Assembly (NCBI RefSeq): GCF_014645555.1
Contig: NZ_BMLY01000006.1
Coordinates: 124,001-188,000 of the forward strand
DNA: 64,000 bases
Reading direction: 5' to 3'
Source of the DNA: Silvimonas amylolytica
GTDB taxonomy: Bacteria > Pseudomonadota > Gammaproteobacteria > Burkholderiales > Chitinibacteraceae
The notes under the pieces are model-generated. The model did not search any database. It was not told the origin of the DNA and saw nothing but the letters and a program-made list of their open reading frames with translations. Shown here piece by piece: positions 56,843-64,000 of the stretch (position 1 is the stretch's first letter; each line of letters starts with the position of its first letter). The translations under genes were made by a program, and so were the position numbers.

Positions 56843-57754
56843 ATGGCGAAACGAAAGATTGATGGTGTCCTTTTGCTGGATAAGCCGTTTGGCGTATCCA
56901 GCAACAATGCTTTGCAAAAAGCCCGCTGGCTCTTGCAGGCAGAAAAAGCGGGTCACACCGGGGTCCTTGACCCATTTGCCACTGGTCTGTTGCCGTTATG
57001 TTTTGGCGAAGCCACCAAGTTTGCCCAGCGTATGCTTGACGCCGACAAGGGTTATCGCGCCACGCTACAACTCGGGCAGGTGTCAACCACGCTAGATGGC
57101 GAGGGTGGCATCACGCGTAGTGGTGAGGTGACCTGCGATCTCTCGCAAATCAACGCGGTTCTCAAGGCGTTCACCGGCGATATCGAACAAGTGCCGCCGA
57201 TGCATTCGGCACTCAAGCATCAGGGCAAGGCGCTGTATGAATACGCGCGACAAGGTGTCGAGATTGAACGTGCGGCACGTGCCGTGACGATTTATTCGCT
57301 TGATATCGTCAGCTTTGAGCGTGATGTACTGGTGCTGGACGTGTCCTGCTCCAAGGGCACCTACGTGCGCACACTGGCCGATGACATTGGCCGTGTCTTG
57401 GGTTGCGGGGCGTATCTGGCTGGTTTGCGGCGTACGCGTACGGCCGGGTTTTTGCTGGATGACGCAATTGGGCTGGATGAATTGGGCCTGCTTGAAATGC
57501 CGCAGCGCGAAGCACGCTTGATGGCACCGCAGACGCTGGTGACCGATTTGCCGCAGATTGAACTGTCTCCTGAGGACACTGACCGCATTTTGCATGGCAT
57601 GAGTGTCGGCCGTCGGGCGGAATGGCCCGATGGAGCGGGACTCTTCCAGCTTTACGGCTCGCCGCAAAACGGGCATAATCGCGCGTTCCTTGGTTTGGGC
57701 GAAGTGGCATCCGATGATGTGCTGCGGCCCAAACGTCTGCTAGCTACGGCGTAA
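56843..57754 (+). CDS. truB: tRNA pseudouridine(55) synthase
   Basis: Makes pseudouridine 55 in the T-loop of tRNAs; 303 residues. It begins MAKRKIDGVLLLDKPFGVSS. The catalytic aspartate is in HTGVLDPFATGLLPLCFGEA (about residue 43), and DVSCSKGTYVRTLADDIGR is the second conserved block. The C-terminal PUA-like region ends with LGLGEVASDDVLRPKRLL. It is cotranscribed with rbfA and followed by a structured rpsO leader. Confidence 0.96.
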   Translation: MAKRKIDGVLLLDKPFGVSSNNALQKARWLLQAEKAGHTGVLDPFATGLLPLCFGEATKFAQRMLDADKGYRATLQLGQVSTTLDGEGGITRSGEVTCDLSQINAVLKAFTGDIEQVPPMHSALKHQGKALYEYARQGVEIERAARAVTIYSLDIVSFERDVLVLDVSCSKGTYVRTLADDIGRVLGCGAYLAGLRRTRTAGFLLDDAIGLDELGLLEMPQREARLMAPQTLVTDLPQIELSPEDTDRILHGMSVGRRAEWPDGAGLFQLYGSPQNGHNRAFLGLGEVASDDVLRPKRLLATA

Positions 57755-57781
57755 GTAATGAGTGCAGTAGCTGGTTAATGG

Positions 57782-57851
57782 AGCAAACCCGGGTTAGTCG
57801 CTCGGATTTGCTTGTCTGGTCTGAAAACCGCTGCAGTGGTGGTTTGAGACC
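57782..57851 (+). promoter_or_regulatory. Structured leader of rpsO
   Basis: Two hairpins precede the ribosome site: AGCAAACCC/GGATTTGCT (about 57782–57812) and GGTCTGAAAACC/GGTTTGAGACC (57818–57851), which ends seven bases before GGAG. S15 represses its own translation in several bacteria by binding such structures, so this is a candidate S15 site; the match to a known type is not shown. Confidence 0.5.
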
Positions 57852-57869
57852 ATTTATCGGAGTAATAAC

Positions 57870-58139
57870 ATGACTGTTTCTGTTGCCCAGAAGGCTGAAA
57901 TCGTAGGTCAATTCCAACGCGCCGCCGGTGATACCGGTAGCCCGGAAGTGCAAATTGCACTGCTGACCGCTCGTATCAACGACCTGACCCCTCACTTCAA
58001 GGCCAACGCCAAGGATCACCACTCCCGTCGTGGTCTGCTGAAGATGGTTTCCCGTCGTCGCCGCCTGCTGGACTACCTCAAGCGTACTGATGCTGACACC
58101 TATCGCGATGTGATCGCGAAGCTGGGTCTGCGCAAGTAA
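57870..58139 (+). CDS. rpsO: 30S ribosomal protein S15
   Basis: Primary 16S rRNA-binding protein, 89 residues as expected. It begins [20 protein letters not shown], and has the hallmark [20 protein letters not shown] and [24 protein letters not shown] (57859–57862) fixes the start. A terminator follows immediately, before the long pnp leader. Confidence 0.98.
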   Translation: MTVSVAQKAEIVGQFQRAAGDTGSPEVQIALLTARINDLTPHFKANAKDHHSRRGLLKMVSRRRRLLDYLKRTDADTYRDVIAKLGLRK

Positions 58140-58148
58140 TGGTCCGCG

Positions 58149-58179
58149 AAAAAGTCGCAGTGAAAACTGCGACTTTTTT
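58149..58179 (+). terminator. Terminator of rpsO
   Basis: AAAAAGTCGCAG/CTGCGACTTTTTT (58149–58160 with 58167–58179) lies nine bases after the rpsO stop. Partial readthrough into pnp is likely, as in other bacteria with this gene order. Confidence 0.88.
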
Positions 58180-58222
58180 GTTTGTGGCATGCCGCCTTGC
58201 CCTGATGGTGAGGCGGGCAGAG

Positions 58223-58278
58223 GGCACTTGCCCATTCATTCTGGTCAGGTAAATAACCAGAATGAATAGGCAGGTGCC
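58223..58278 (+). promoter_or_regulatory. Long hairpin in the pnp leader, candidate RNase III/PNPase control element
   Basis: The left arm 58223–58245 and right arm 58256–58278 pair at 21 of 23 positions around a 10-base loop; the inner 12 bp (ATTCATTCTGGT/ACCAGAATGAAT) are perfect. TTTTCCTTTTT follows. In E. coli a similar double-stranded leader is cut by RNase III and lets PNPase degrade its own message; the same role is inferred here. It could also act as a second terminator. Confidence 0.6.
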
Positions 58279-58279
58279 T

Positions 58280-58602
58280 TTTCCTTTTTCCGGGGTACCG
58301 GATTGAAAAGGCAGCCTGGTTGTACCGTATGTTTGTCAAATCGCAGTTCTGGCGGCAAACAAACGGGTGTTGGACTGTGCTGGAACTGGCGGTTACGGAC
58401 AAGGTCTTGTGAAAGCGAAGCGGCATGCTGGTTGCGCGTCATTGGCGCAGCGGCAAATCGCCTTGTGGCTTCGCTCTTTTGTCCCGGATGGTACTGGCTT
58501 GCGCCGAACACAACGCGACCAGCATCGTCTCCCGGCCTGACCGCAGCGGCAATCGCACGCGCTTGTGGCCGAAAAGCGCATCACTGAAAAGGATAGCAAT
58601 CC
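58280..58602 (+). other. Remaining pnp leader, no gene seen
   Basis: About 320 bases between the long hairpin and the pnp start codon. Open frames here are short and have no conserved sequence. AAAAGGA (58587–58593) is the pnp ribosome site. A pnp promoter may lie here, but I cannot point to a convincing pair of boxes. Confidence 0.4.
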
Positions 58603-60732
58603 GTGTTCAATAAAATTTCGAAGTCTTTCCAATACGGCAAACACACCGTAACACTGGAAACGGGCGAAATCGCCCGCCAGGCATCCGGTGCGGTTCTGGT
58701 TTCCATGGATGATACCGTGGTGCTGGTCACTGTCGTGGCAGCTCGCGGCGTAAAACCCGGTCAGGATTTCTTCCCGCTGACCGTTGATTATCAAGAGCGT
58801 ACCTACGCTGCGGGTAAAATCCCCGGCGGTTTCTTCAAGCGTGAAGGTCGTCCTTCCGAAAAAGAAATTCTGACCAGCCGCCTGATCGATCGTCCGATCC
58901 GCCCGCTGTTCCCGGAAGGTTTCTTCAACGAAATCCAGATCATCGCCACTGTCGTGTCGCTTGATCCGCAAATTGACTCTGACATTCCGGCCATGATCGG
59001 TGCTTCCGCAGCACTGGCTATTTCCGGTGTGCCGTTCCAGGGTCCGATTGGCGCTGCTCGCGTGGGTTATGCCAATGGTCAGTACCTGCTGAACCCGACC
59101 AAGGAAGAACTGGCCAGCAGCCAGCTGGACCTGGTGGTTGCCGGTACTGAAAAAGCGGTGCTGATGGTGGAATCGGAAGCGCAAGAACTGTCCGAAGAAG
59201 TCATGCTGGGCGCCGTTGTGTTTGGTCACGACGAAATGCAAAAGGCCATCAAGGCCATCAACGAACTGGCTGACGAAGTCAATCCGGAACTGCTGGAGTG
59301 GGACGAACCCACTGCGGACAGCGCGCTGGAAGCCCAGATCGCTGAAATCGCCGGTGCCGATATCGGCGCAGCGTTCCGTATTGCCCAGAAGCAAGCCCGT
59401 ACCGCCAAACTGGGCGAAGCCTGGGACAAGGTAAAGGCTGCTCTGATCACCGAAGAAACCGATACCCTGCAAGCGAACAAGATCCGCGGCATTTTCCACA
59501 ACATGGAAGCCAAGATCGTTCGTAACCAGATTCTGGATGGTTTCCCGCGTATCGACGGTCGTGATACCCGCACTGTGCGTCCGATCACCGTTCGTACCGG
59601 CGTACTGCCGCGTACCCACGGTTCTGCACTGTTCACCCGTGGTGAAACCCAAGGTCTGGTTGTGGCCACCCTGGGCACCAAGCTGGACGAGCAGAAGATT
59701 GATGCACTGGCCGGTGAGTACTCCGACCGCTTCATGCTGCATTACAACTTCCCGCCGTACTCCACCGGTGAAACCGGCCGTGTAGGCACGCCGAAGCGCC
59801 GCGAAATCGGCCACGGTCGTCTGGCCAAGCGCGCGCTGATCGCTGTGCTGCCGACGGCTGAAGAGTTTGGTTACTCCATGCGCGTGGTGTCGGAAATCAC
59901 CGAATCCAACGGTTCGTCTTCGATGGCGTCTGTGTGCGGTGGTTGTCTGGCGCTGATGGATGCCGGCGTGCCTCTGAAGAAGCATGTGGCTGGTATCGCC
60001 ATGGGCCTGATCAAGGAAGGCAACCGTTTTGCCGTGCTGACCGACATCCTGGGTGACGAAGATCATCTGGGCGATATGGACTTCAAGGTAGCGGGTACCG
60101 ACGCTGGCGTGACCGCGCTGCAGATGGACATCAAGATCGACGGCATCACCAAGGAAATCATGAAGGTCGCTCTGGAACAGGCTCAAGCTGGTCGCCTGCA
60201 CATCCTGGGCATCATGAAGTCTGAAGTGGCTGGCGCGAACGCAGAAGTGTCGCAACATGCTCCGCGTCTGTACACCATGAAGATCAACCCGGAAAAGATC
60301 CGTGACGTGATCGGCAAGGGCGGTTCCGTGATCCGCGCACTGACCGAAGAAACCGGCACCCAGATCGACATCCAGGAAGACGGCACGATCACCATTGCTT
60401 CCATCAGCGCTGAAGGCGCCGATGAAGCCAAGCGCCGCATCAGCGAAATTACCGCTGAAGTGGAAATCGGCAAGATCTACGAAGGCCCGGTTGTCAAGAT
60501 TCTGGACAACAACGTTGGCGCTATCGTATCGATCATGCCGGGCCGCGATGGTCTGGTGCACATCAGCCAGATCGCCAACGAGCGCATCAAGAACGTCTCT
60601 GACCACCTCAAGGAAGGTCAGGTTGTTCGCGTGAAGGCACTGGAGCAAGACGAGAAAGGTCGTGTACGTTTGTCGATCAAGGCTGTGTTGAACGATGAAG
60701 CTGGTACCGCCCCGGTGGCACCGGAGGCTTAA
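58603..60732 (+). CDS. pnp: Polyribonucleotide nucleotidyltransferase (PNPase)
   Basis: Phosphorolytic 3'-5' exoribonuclease of the degradosome, 709 residues. It starts at GTG 58603 ([20 protein letters not shown]). Two RNase PH domains are visible, the first with [20 protein letters not shown], and the second with [15 protein letters not shown] and [23 protein letters not shown] domain ([20 protein letters not shown], about residue 560) and an S1 domain ([31 protein letters not shown]) follow. The last gene of the translation block; a terminator lies 50 bases downstream. Confidence 0.98.
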   Translation: MFNKISKSFQYGKHTVTLETGEIARQASGAVLVSMDDTVVLVTVVAARGVKPGQDFFPLTVDYQERTYAAGKIPGGFFKREGRPSEKEILTSRLIDRPIRPLFPEGFFNEIQIIATVVSLDPQIDSDIPAMIGASAALAISGVPFQGPIGAARVGYANGQYLLNPTKEELASSQLDLVVAGTEKAVLMVESEAQELSEEVMLGAVVFGHDEMQKAIKAINELADEVNPELLEWDEPTADSALEAQIAEIAGADIGAAFRIAQKQARTAKLGEAWDKVKAALITEETDTLQANKIRGIFHNMEAKIVRNQILDGFPRIDGRDTRTVRPITVRTGVLPRTHGSALFTRGETQGLVVATLGTKLDEQKIDALAGEYSDRFMLHYNFPPYSTGETGRVGTPKRREIGHGRLAKRALIAVLPTAEEFGYSMRVVSEITESNGSSSMASVCGGCLALMDAGVPLKKHVAGIAMGLIKEGNRFAVLTDILGDEDHLGDMDFKVAGTDAGVTALQMDIKIDGITKEIMKVALEQAQAGRLHILGIMKSEVAGANAEVSQHAPRLYTMKINPEKIRDVIGKGGSVIRALTEETGTQIDIQEDGTITIASISAEGADEAKRRISEITAEVEIGKIYEGPVVKILDNNVGAIVSIMPGRDGLVHISQIANERIKNVSDHLKEGQVVRVKALEQDEKGRVRLSIKAVLNDEAGTAPVAPEA

Positions 60733-60781
60733 GCCTCCTGCGTGAACCCGGCGGCTTTGGTCGCCGGGAGTATGCCCTTTG

Positions 60782-60808
60782 AAAAACCACGGCTTGCCGT
60801 GGTTTTTT
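60782..60808 (+). terminator. Terminator of pnp
   Basis: AAAAACCACGG/CCGTGGTTTTTT (60782–60792 with 60797–60808) and a four-base loop CTTG lie 50 bases after the stop. Confidence 0.87.
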
Positions 60809-60910
60809 CTTGTCTGTCAGTCTGGCAGCCAGACCGTGCCAAGTCGAACTTTCACGCAACCTGGTCATCCCATATGCTGATGCCCTGATAAAAATTCTGG
60901 AGAACCAGTC

Positions 60911-61891
60911 ATGCGAGCCATTGTGCAATCCGCTGCAGGCGGCCCTGAAACCCTGCATCTGGGTAATGTAGACCTGCCACGCCCCGGCCCGGGTCAATTG
61001 CTGGTCAAAGTCAAAGCTGCGGGTATCAATCGTGCGGACCTCATGCAGCGTGAGGGGAAATATCCGCCACCGCCCGGAGATTCGACCATTTTGGGATTGG
61101 AGATCGCCGGAGAAGTAGCCGCGTTGGGTGAAGATGTCTCCGGTTTTGTCATTGGCGATCGCGTTGCAGGGTTGGTGGGCGGTGGTGGTTATGCACAGTT
61201 CTGCGTGCTTGATGCCGGTGTTGCGATCACGCTTCCGGACGAGCTGGATGACGTCTCCGCTGCCAGCTTGCCTGAGGCCTGGATGACCGCCTGGTTCAAT
61301 CTGGTTGAACTGGGTGATCTGCGTGAAGATATGCGCGTACTCATCCATGCTGGTGCATCAGGCGTCGGTAGCGCGGCCATACAGCTTTGCAAAGCCCATG
61401 GCGCGTGGGTGGCGGTCACGGCGGGTGGGGCAGAGAAGGGGGCGTATTGCGCGCGCCTCGGAGCCGACATGGTGATCGACTACAAGACTCAGGATTTTGC
61501 TGCAGAGATCAAACTGGCCGGAGGCGTTGACTTGATTCTGGATGGCGTGGGGGGGGACTACTTACCGCATAACCAGGCTTGTTTGAATCCGGATGGCCAG
61601 ATCATCGTGATTGGTATGCTGCGTGGCCCACAGACCGAGGCAAACATGGGCTTGCTACTGGTCAAGCGACAGACAGTGCGCGGATCTACATTGCGTCCAC
61701 AAGCGTTGCCGGTGAAGCGTCGGTTATCCCGGCAGGTGCGTGACTATGTGCTACCGCGTCTTGTCACTGGCGCATTGCAGGTAACGGTAGACAAGGTGTT
61801 TGGCTGGGAACAAGCGGCTGAGGCGCATCAGTACGTGGGCGCAGGTAAAAATCTGGGCAAAGTCATTTTGCAACTTGCAGATGAGCCATGA
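60911..61891 (+). CDS. NAD(P)H quinone oxidoreductase (zinc-free MDR family, PIG3-like)
   Basis: Medium-chain reductase of 326 residues that probably reduces quinones with NADPH. It begins MRAIVQSAAGGPETLHLG; AAGINRADLMQREGKYPPPP and the cofactor motif IHAGASGVGSAAIQLCKAHG (about residue 141) fit the quinone oxidoreductase/PIG3 branch, and no zinc-binding cysteine cluster is present. GGAG (60899–60902) sets the start. It is monocistronic, with no pathway partner adjacent. Confidence 0.88.
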   Translation: MRAIVQSAAGGPETLHLGNVDLPRPGPGQLLVKVKAAGINRADLMQREGKYPPPPGDSTILGLEIAGEVAALGEDVSGFVIGDRVAGLVGGGGYAQFCVLDAGVAITLPDELDDVSAASLPEAWMTAWFNLVELGDLREDMRVLIHAGASGVGSAAIQLCKAHGAWVAVTAGGAEKGAYCARLGADMVIDYKTQDFAAEIKLAGGVDLILDGVGGDYLPHNQACLNPDGQIIVIGMLRGPQTEANMGLLLVKRQTVRGSTLRPQALPVKRRLSRQVRDYVLPRLVTGALQVTVDKVFGWEQAAEAHQYVGAGKNLGKVILQLADEP

Positions 61892-61954
61892 GGCATGTTT
61901 GTGGTGAGCAAGCGCTTGCAGAAGTTCCCAAGGGTGGCTGACAAAACTGTAATA

Positions 61955-61983
61955 TATAATTGTTGATAACAATTCTCATTTAG
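61955..61983 (+). promoter_or_regulatory. Promoter -10 with overlapping Fur box
   Basis: TATAAT (61955–61960) is followed by GATAACAATTCTCATTTAG (61965–61983), which matches the 19-base Fur consensus at 12 positions on this strand and about 14 on the other. It lies about 80 bases upstream of the DUF2325 start. Iron-dependent repression by Fur is inferred. No good -35 box is visible. Confidence 0.65.
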
Positions 61984-62061
61984 ATTAGAGTGCATTCCAT
62001 CGAATCACCGGGCAACGTGTTCCGGTGTTTCACCACCAGTTACCTGGCGATGGAGTGCTTC

Positions 62062-62388
62062 ATGAATGCTTTTATTGTTGGTGCAGATACCCTTGGCAAT
62101 ATCCCGGACGTGCTGAACCAGTACGGGATTGCCATCCACAAACACGTGTCAGGCCGTAATGCTGCCCATCAGCGCAAGCCTGCCACGCTCAAGGGTGTGG
62201 ATTTGATTATCCTGTTCACGGATTTTCTGGGACATAACGTCATGCGCCACTATCGCGAAATGGCGCACGAAGAAAACATCCGCTTTGTGGCCTGCCGCCG
62301 GTCGGTGTGTGCGCTTTCGCAAAGCCTGGATAAAGTGTGTTCCCCGACCAAACCATGCGACGACTGTCCGGCTCGTAAAAAGCACTGA
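62062..62388 (+). CDS. DUF2325 protein
   Basis: Small cytoplasmic protein of 108 residues. It begins MNAFIVGADTLGNIPDVLNQ, which fits the DUF2325 pattern of a Rossmann-like start followed by a basic strand (HKHVSGRNAAHQRKP), then LKGVDLIILFTDFLGHNVMR and HYREMAHEENIRFVACRRS. The C-terminus has four cysteines (VACRRSVC, then KVCSPTKPCDDCPARKKH), which could bind a metal. ATG 62062 has GGAG six bases before it; the longer GTG frame from 61990 would overlap the promoter region. The probable Fur box suggests an iron-linked role; function unknown. Confidence 0.8.
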   Translation: MNAFIVGADTLGNIPDVLNQYGIAIHKHVSGRNAAHQRKPATLKGVDLIILFTDFLGHNVMRHYREMAHEENIRFVACRRSVCALSQSLDKVCSPTKPCDDCPARKKH

Positions 62389-62423
62389 AAGTCATTCACG
62401 TTGTTCGCCTGGTATGCAAGATG

Positions 62424-64000
62424 TCAGGCGGTCTTGCCCTCTTCGGTACTCCCGCCGACAGCAGGTGCGAAGCGATAGCCGTTTTTGGTGGTTTGCTTGA
62501 CTTCATACATGGCCGCATCGGCCGCAGACAATAGTTCTTCGGCGTTAACGGGTTCGCCGGGCTGATGCAATGCAATGCCGATACTGGTCGAAAGCGTGAT
62601 TTGATGCTCGCCCAGATCAAACGGCTGCTGCATGGCTTGCACAATTTTCTGTGCGACACGCGTGGCATCAATTTGGGGGTTTTGCAGGTCTTCCAGCAAG
62701 ATGGTGAATTCATCCCCAGCCAACCGGGCGACTGCATCTGTCTTGCGTACACAGGCTTGCAGGCGGCGTCCGAACGTGGTCAACACCTCATCGCCGGCGT
62801 CATGTCCAAAGCGATCATTGACTGCTTTGAAGCCATCCAGATCAAGAAAAAACACAGCCAGCGCCTGCGGATGCCGTGCCTGACGCTCGCATGCTTGCTC
62901 AATCAATTGCAAGATCGCGCGCCGATTGGGCAATCCGGTTAACGGGTCTTCCATTGCTTCACGGCGCAATGTTTCTTCCAGGCGTTTGCGATCAGTCAGA
63001 TCAACACCCAGCGCGTAGCAGCCGCGCACGTGACCGTCTGGCGCCACGTCTGGCACCATGCTCAGACGGACATCCCGAGGCTTGTCGCCGGAATCCAGAT
63101 GGATATCTCCCGCGCATTTCTTGCCAGCTAGCGCGCTGCGAATCAAGCCCTCAATCAGCTGCCATTCTTCCGGTGAGACCACGTCGGGTATCGGCAGATC
63201 CATGATTAACTGCGGATCGCGACCAAACCAGTCTTCATAGGTCGCGTTCATATACCGGCAACGCAGGGTCGATTCGATATAACCGATCAGAACCGGCACG
63301 TTATCCATGATGGTCTGCAACTGTTCCTGGCTTTCTCGTAATTGCGCCTCGGCATGTTTTCGGGCCGAGATGTCGTGCAGAAAGATATTGAACAAATAGC
63401 GACCGTTATCCCAGATCGGCGACACGGTCTTTTCTACTTCAACAGGATGACCATCTTTGTGGCGGGCGTGCATTTCGCCGCGCTCGAACAATTGCGGTAA
63501 ATCGGCAAACTCTACATAAGCACGAACGGCGGCGCGCACTTCGTCCCGATGCTCTGGCATGATGATCAGATCTGCAAAATTGCTGCCCAATGCTTCATCG
63601 CGGGTCCAGCCGAAGATTTCGGACGCCTGCTGATTCCACTCCAGAATCGTGCCTTCTGGCGTGGCGCCGACAAATGCTTCCAGCGCGGTGTCCAGCGTAT
63701 CGCTCAACCGGCGCTTTTTGATCAATGTCTGATCCTGGATCACCCGTAACTCGCCCAAGGCCCGCGCCAGTTGTACGTTGGCGGATGAGAGTTGCTGTGT
63801 GCGTGCCGTGACTTCGGCTTGCAGGCTGGCTTGTAACTCCTGCAAACGCGCTTCCGCTGCCTTGCGTGCAGAGATGTCCTGCGCTACCAGTACGAGGAAC
63901 CACGGCTGGCCGGTATCACCCCGAAACAATGAATAGGTGAATTCCACCCAGACTTTGTGGCCATCCCGATGCAAGATCTGTTCTTCGCTGCGTTCTACCT
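62424..64000 (-). CDS. PAS–GGDEF diguanylate cyclase (5' end beyond window)
   Basis: Signalling enzyme predicted to make cyclic di-GMP. The frame is open to the window edge; 525 residues are visible and no start codon fits inside. In order: the end of one PAS/PAC unit (EQILHRDGHKVWVEFTYSLF), a coiled coil, a second PAS (ALEAFVGATPEGTILEWNQQ, PAC to FLHDISARKHAE), a third PAS (MDNVPVLIGYIESTLRCRYM, PAC to GVDLTDRKRLEE), and the GGDEF domain from DPLTGLPNRRA. The active-site loop reads RLAGDEF, so the first glycine of GGDEF is alanine, a change tolerated in some active enzymes. No EAL domain follows. Confidence 0.9.
   Translation of the reverse strand, partial: VERSEEQILHRDGHKVWVEFTYSLFRGDTGQPWFLVLVAQDISARKAAEARLQELQASLQAEVTARTQQLSSANVQLARALGELRVIQDQTLIKKRRLSDTLDTALEAFVGATPEGTILEWNQQASEIFGWTRDEALGSNFADLIIMPEHRDEVRAAVRAYVEFADLPQLFERGEMHARHKDGHPVEVEKTVSPIWDNGRYLFNIFLHDISARKHAEAQLRESQEQLQTIMDNVPVLIGYIESTLRCRYMNATYEDWFGRDPQLIMDLPIPDVVSPEEWQLIEGLIRSALAGKKCAGDIHLDSGDKPRDVRLSMVPDVAPDGHVRGCYALGVDLTDRKRLEETLRREAMEDPLTGLPNRRAILQLIEQACERQARHPQALAVFFLDLDGFKAVNDRFGHDAGDEVLTTFGRRLQACVRKTDAVARLAGDEFTILLEDLQNPQIDATRVAQKIVQAMQQPFDLGEHQITLSTSIGIALHQPGEPVNAEELLSAADAAMYEVKQTTKNGYRFAPAVGGSTEEGKTA

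Noticed and set aside
58393-60648. 751-codon minus-strand frame opposite pnp
   Set aside because: Antisense shadow of PNPase caused by strong codon bias.

Overview
The window is 64 kb of bacterial chromosome with dense genes, moderately high G+C and no insertion sequence, prophage, CRISPR array, rRNA or tRNA that I can see. The gene set suggests a motile, piliated, aerobic betaproteobacterium, most likely of the Neisseriales. Pointers are leuC–entericidin–leuD order, an isolated flgM–flgN pair behind a near-perfect sigma-28 promoter, PilU, a DUF455 ferritin-like protein, a two-component system next to a MucD-type protease, and rimP–nusA–infB–rbfA–truB–rpsO–pnp order. The genus cannot be fixed from sequence reading alone.

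Layout. 1–6.1 kb: a ribose operon (rbsA cut by the window edge, rbsC, a LacI-type regulator, rbsK, rbsD) ending in a nucleoside hydrolase with a lipoprotein signal, so nucleosides are probably split outside the cytoplasm and the ribose imported. 6.3–10.6 kb: a tightly packed operon of two short-chain dehydrogenases, an FAD amine-oxidase-type enzyme, a double cupin and a LysR regulator, with no pathway I recognise. 10.6–18.7 kb: small units: DNA glycosylase, a 29-residue ORF, a chemoreceptor with a C-terminal sensor domain, TerB-like protein, thioesterase, universal stress protein, radical SAM protein, an XRE regulator divergent from DUF455 across a palindrome-rich gap, and a secreted barnase with its barstar under an MmyB-type regulator gene.

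18.8–24.3 kb: leucine genes leuC, leuD, leuB, interrupted by an entericidin and by nagB, then an Asd/Usg-like protein without a catalytic cysteine. 24.3–36.7 kb: a repeat-rich gap, tex, a Dcu dicarboxylate carrier, a patatin fused to an outer-membrane barrel, PsiF repeats, a ClC channel, a QseBC-like two-component system and a Do-type protease. 36.8–42.5 kb: cyclopropane fatty acid synthase, NlpC/P60 lipoprotein, flgN, flgM, accA, tilS. 42.6–46.7 kb: an acetaldehyde dehydrogenase module (DUF779 protein, AldB-type enzyme, AcoR-type activator) with a consensus sigma-54 promoter and paired upstream dyads. 46.8–51.3 kb: dapE, an ArsC-like protein, pilU, fadD.

51.4–60.8 kb: the translation and RNA-turnover block rimP–nusA–infB–rbfA–truB–rpsO–pnp, with structured leaders before rimP, rpsO and pnp. 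60.9–64 kb: a quinone oxidoreductase, a DUF2325 protein behind a probable Fur box, and the 3' part of a PAS–GGDEF protein that runs off the window. Many convergent gene ends share a single long hairpin that can terminate in both directions.
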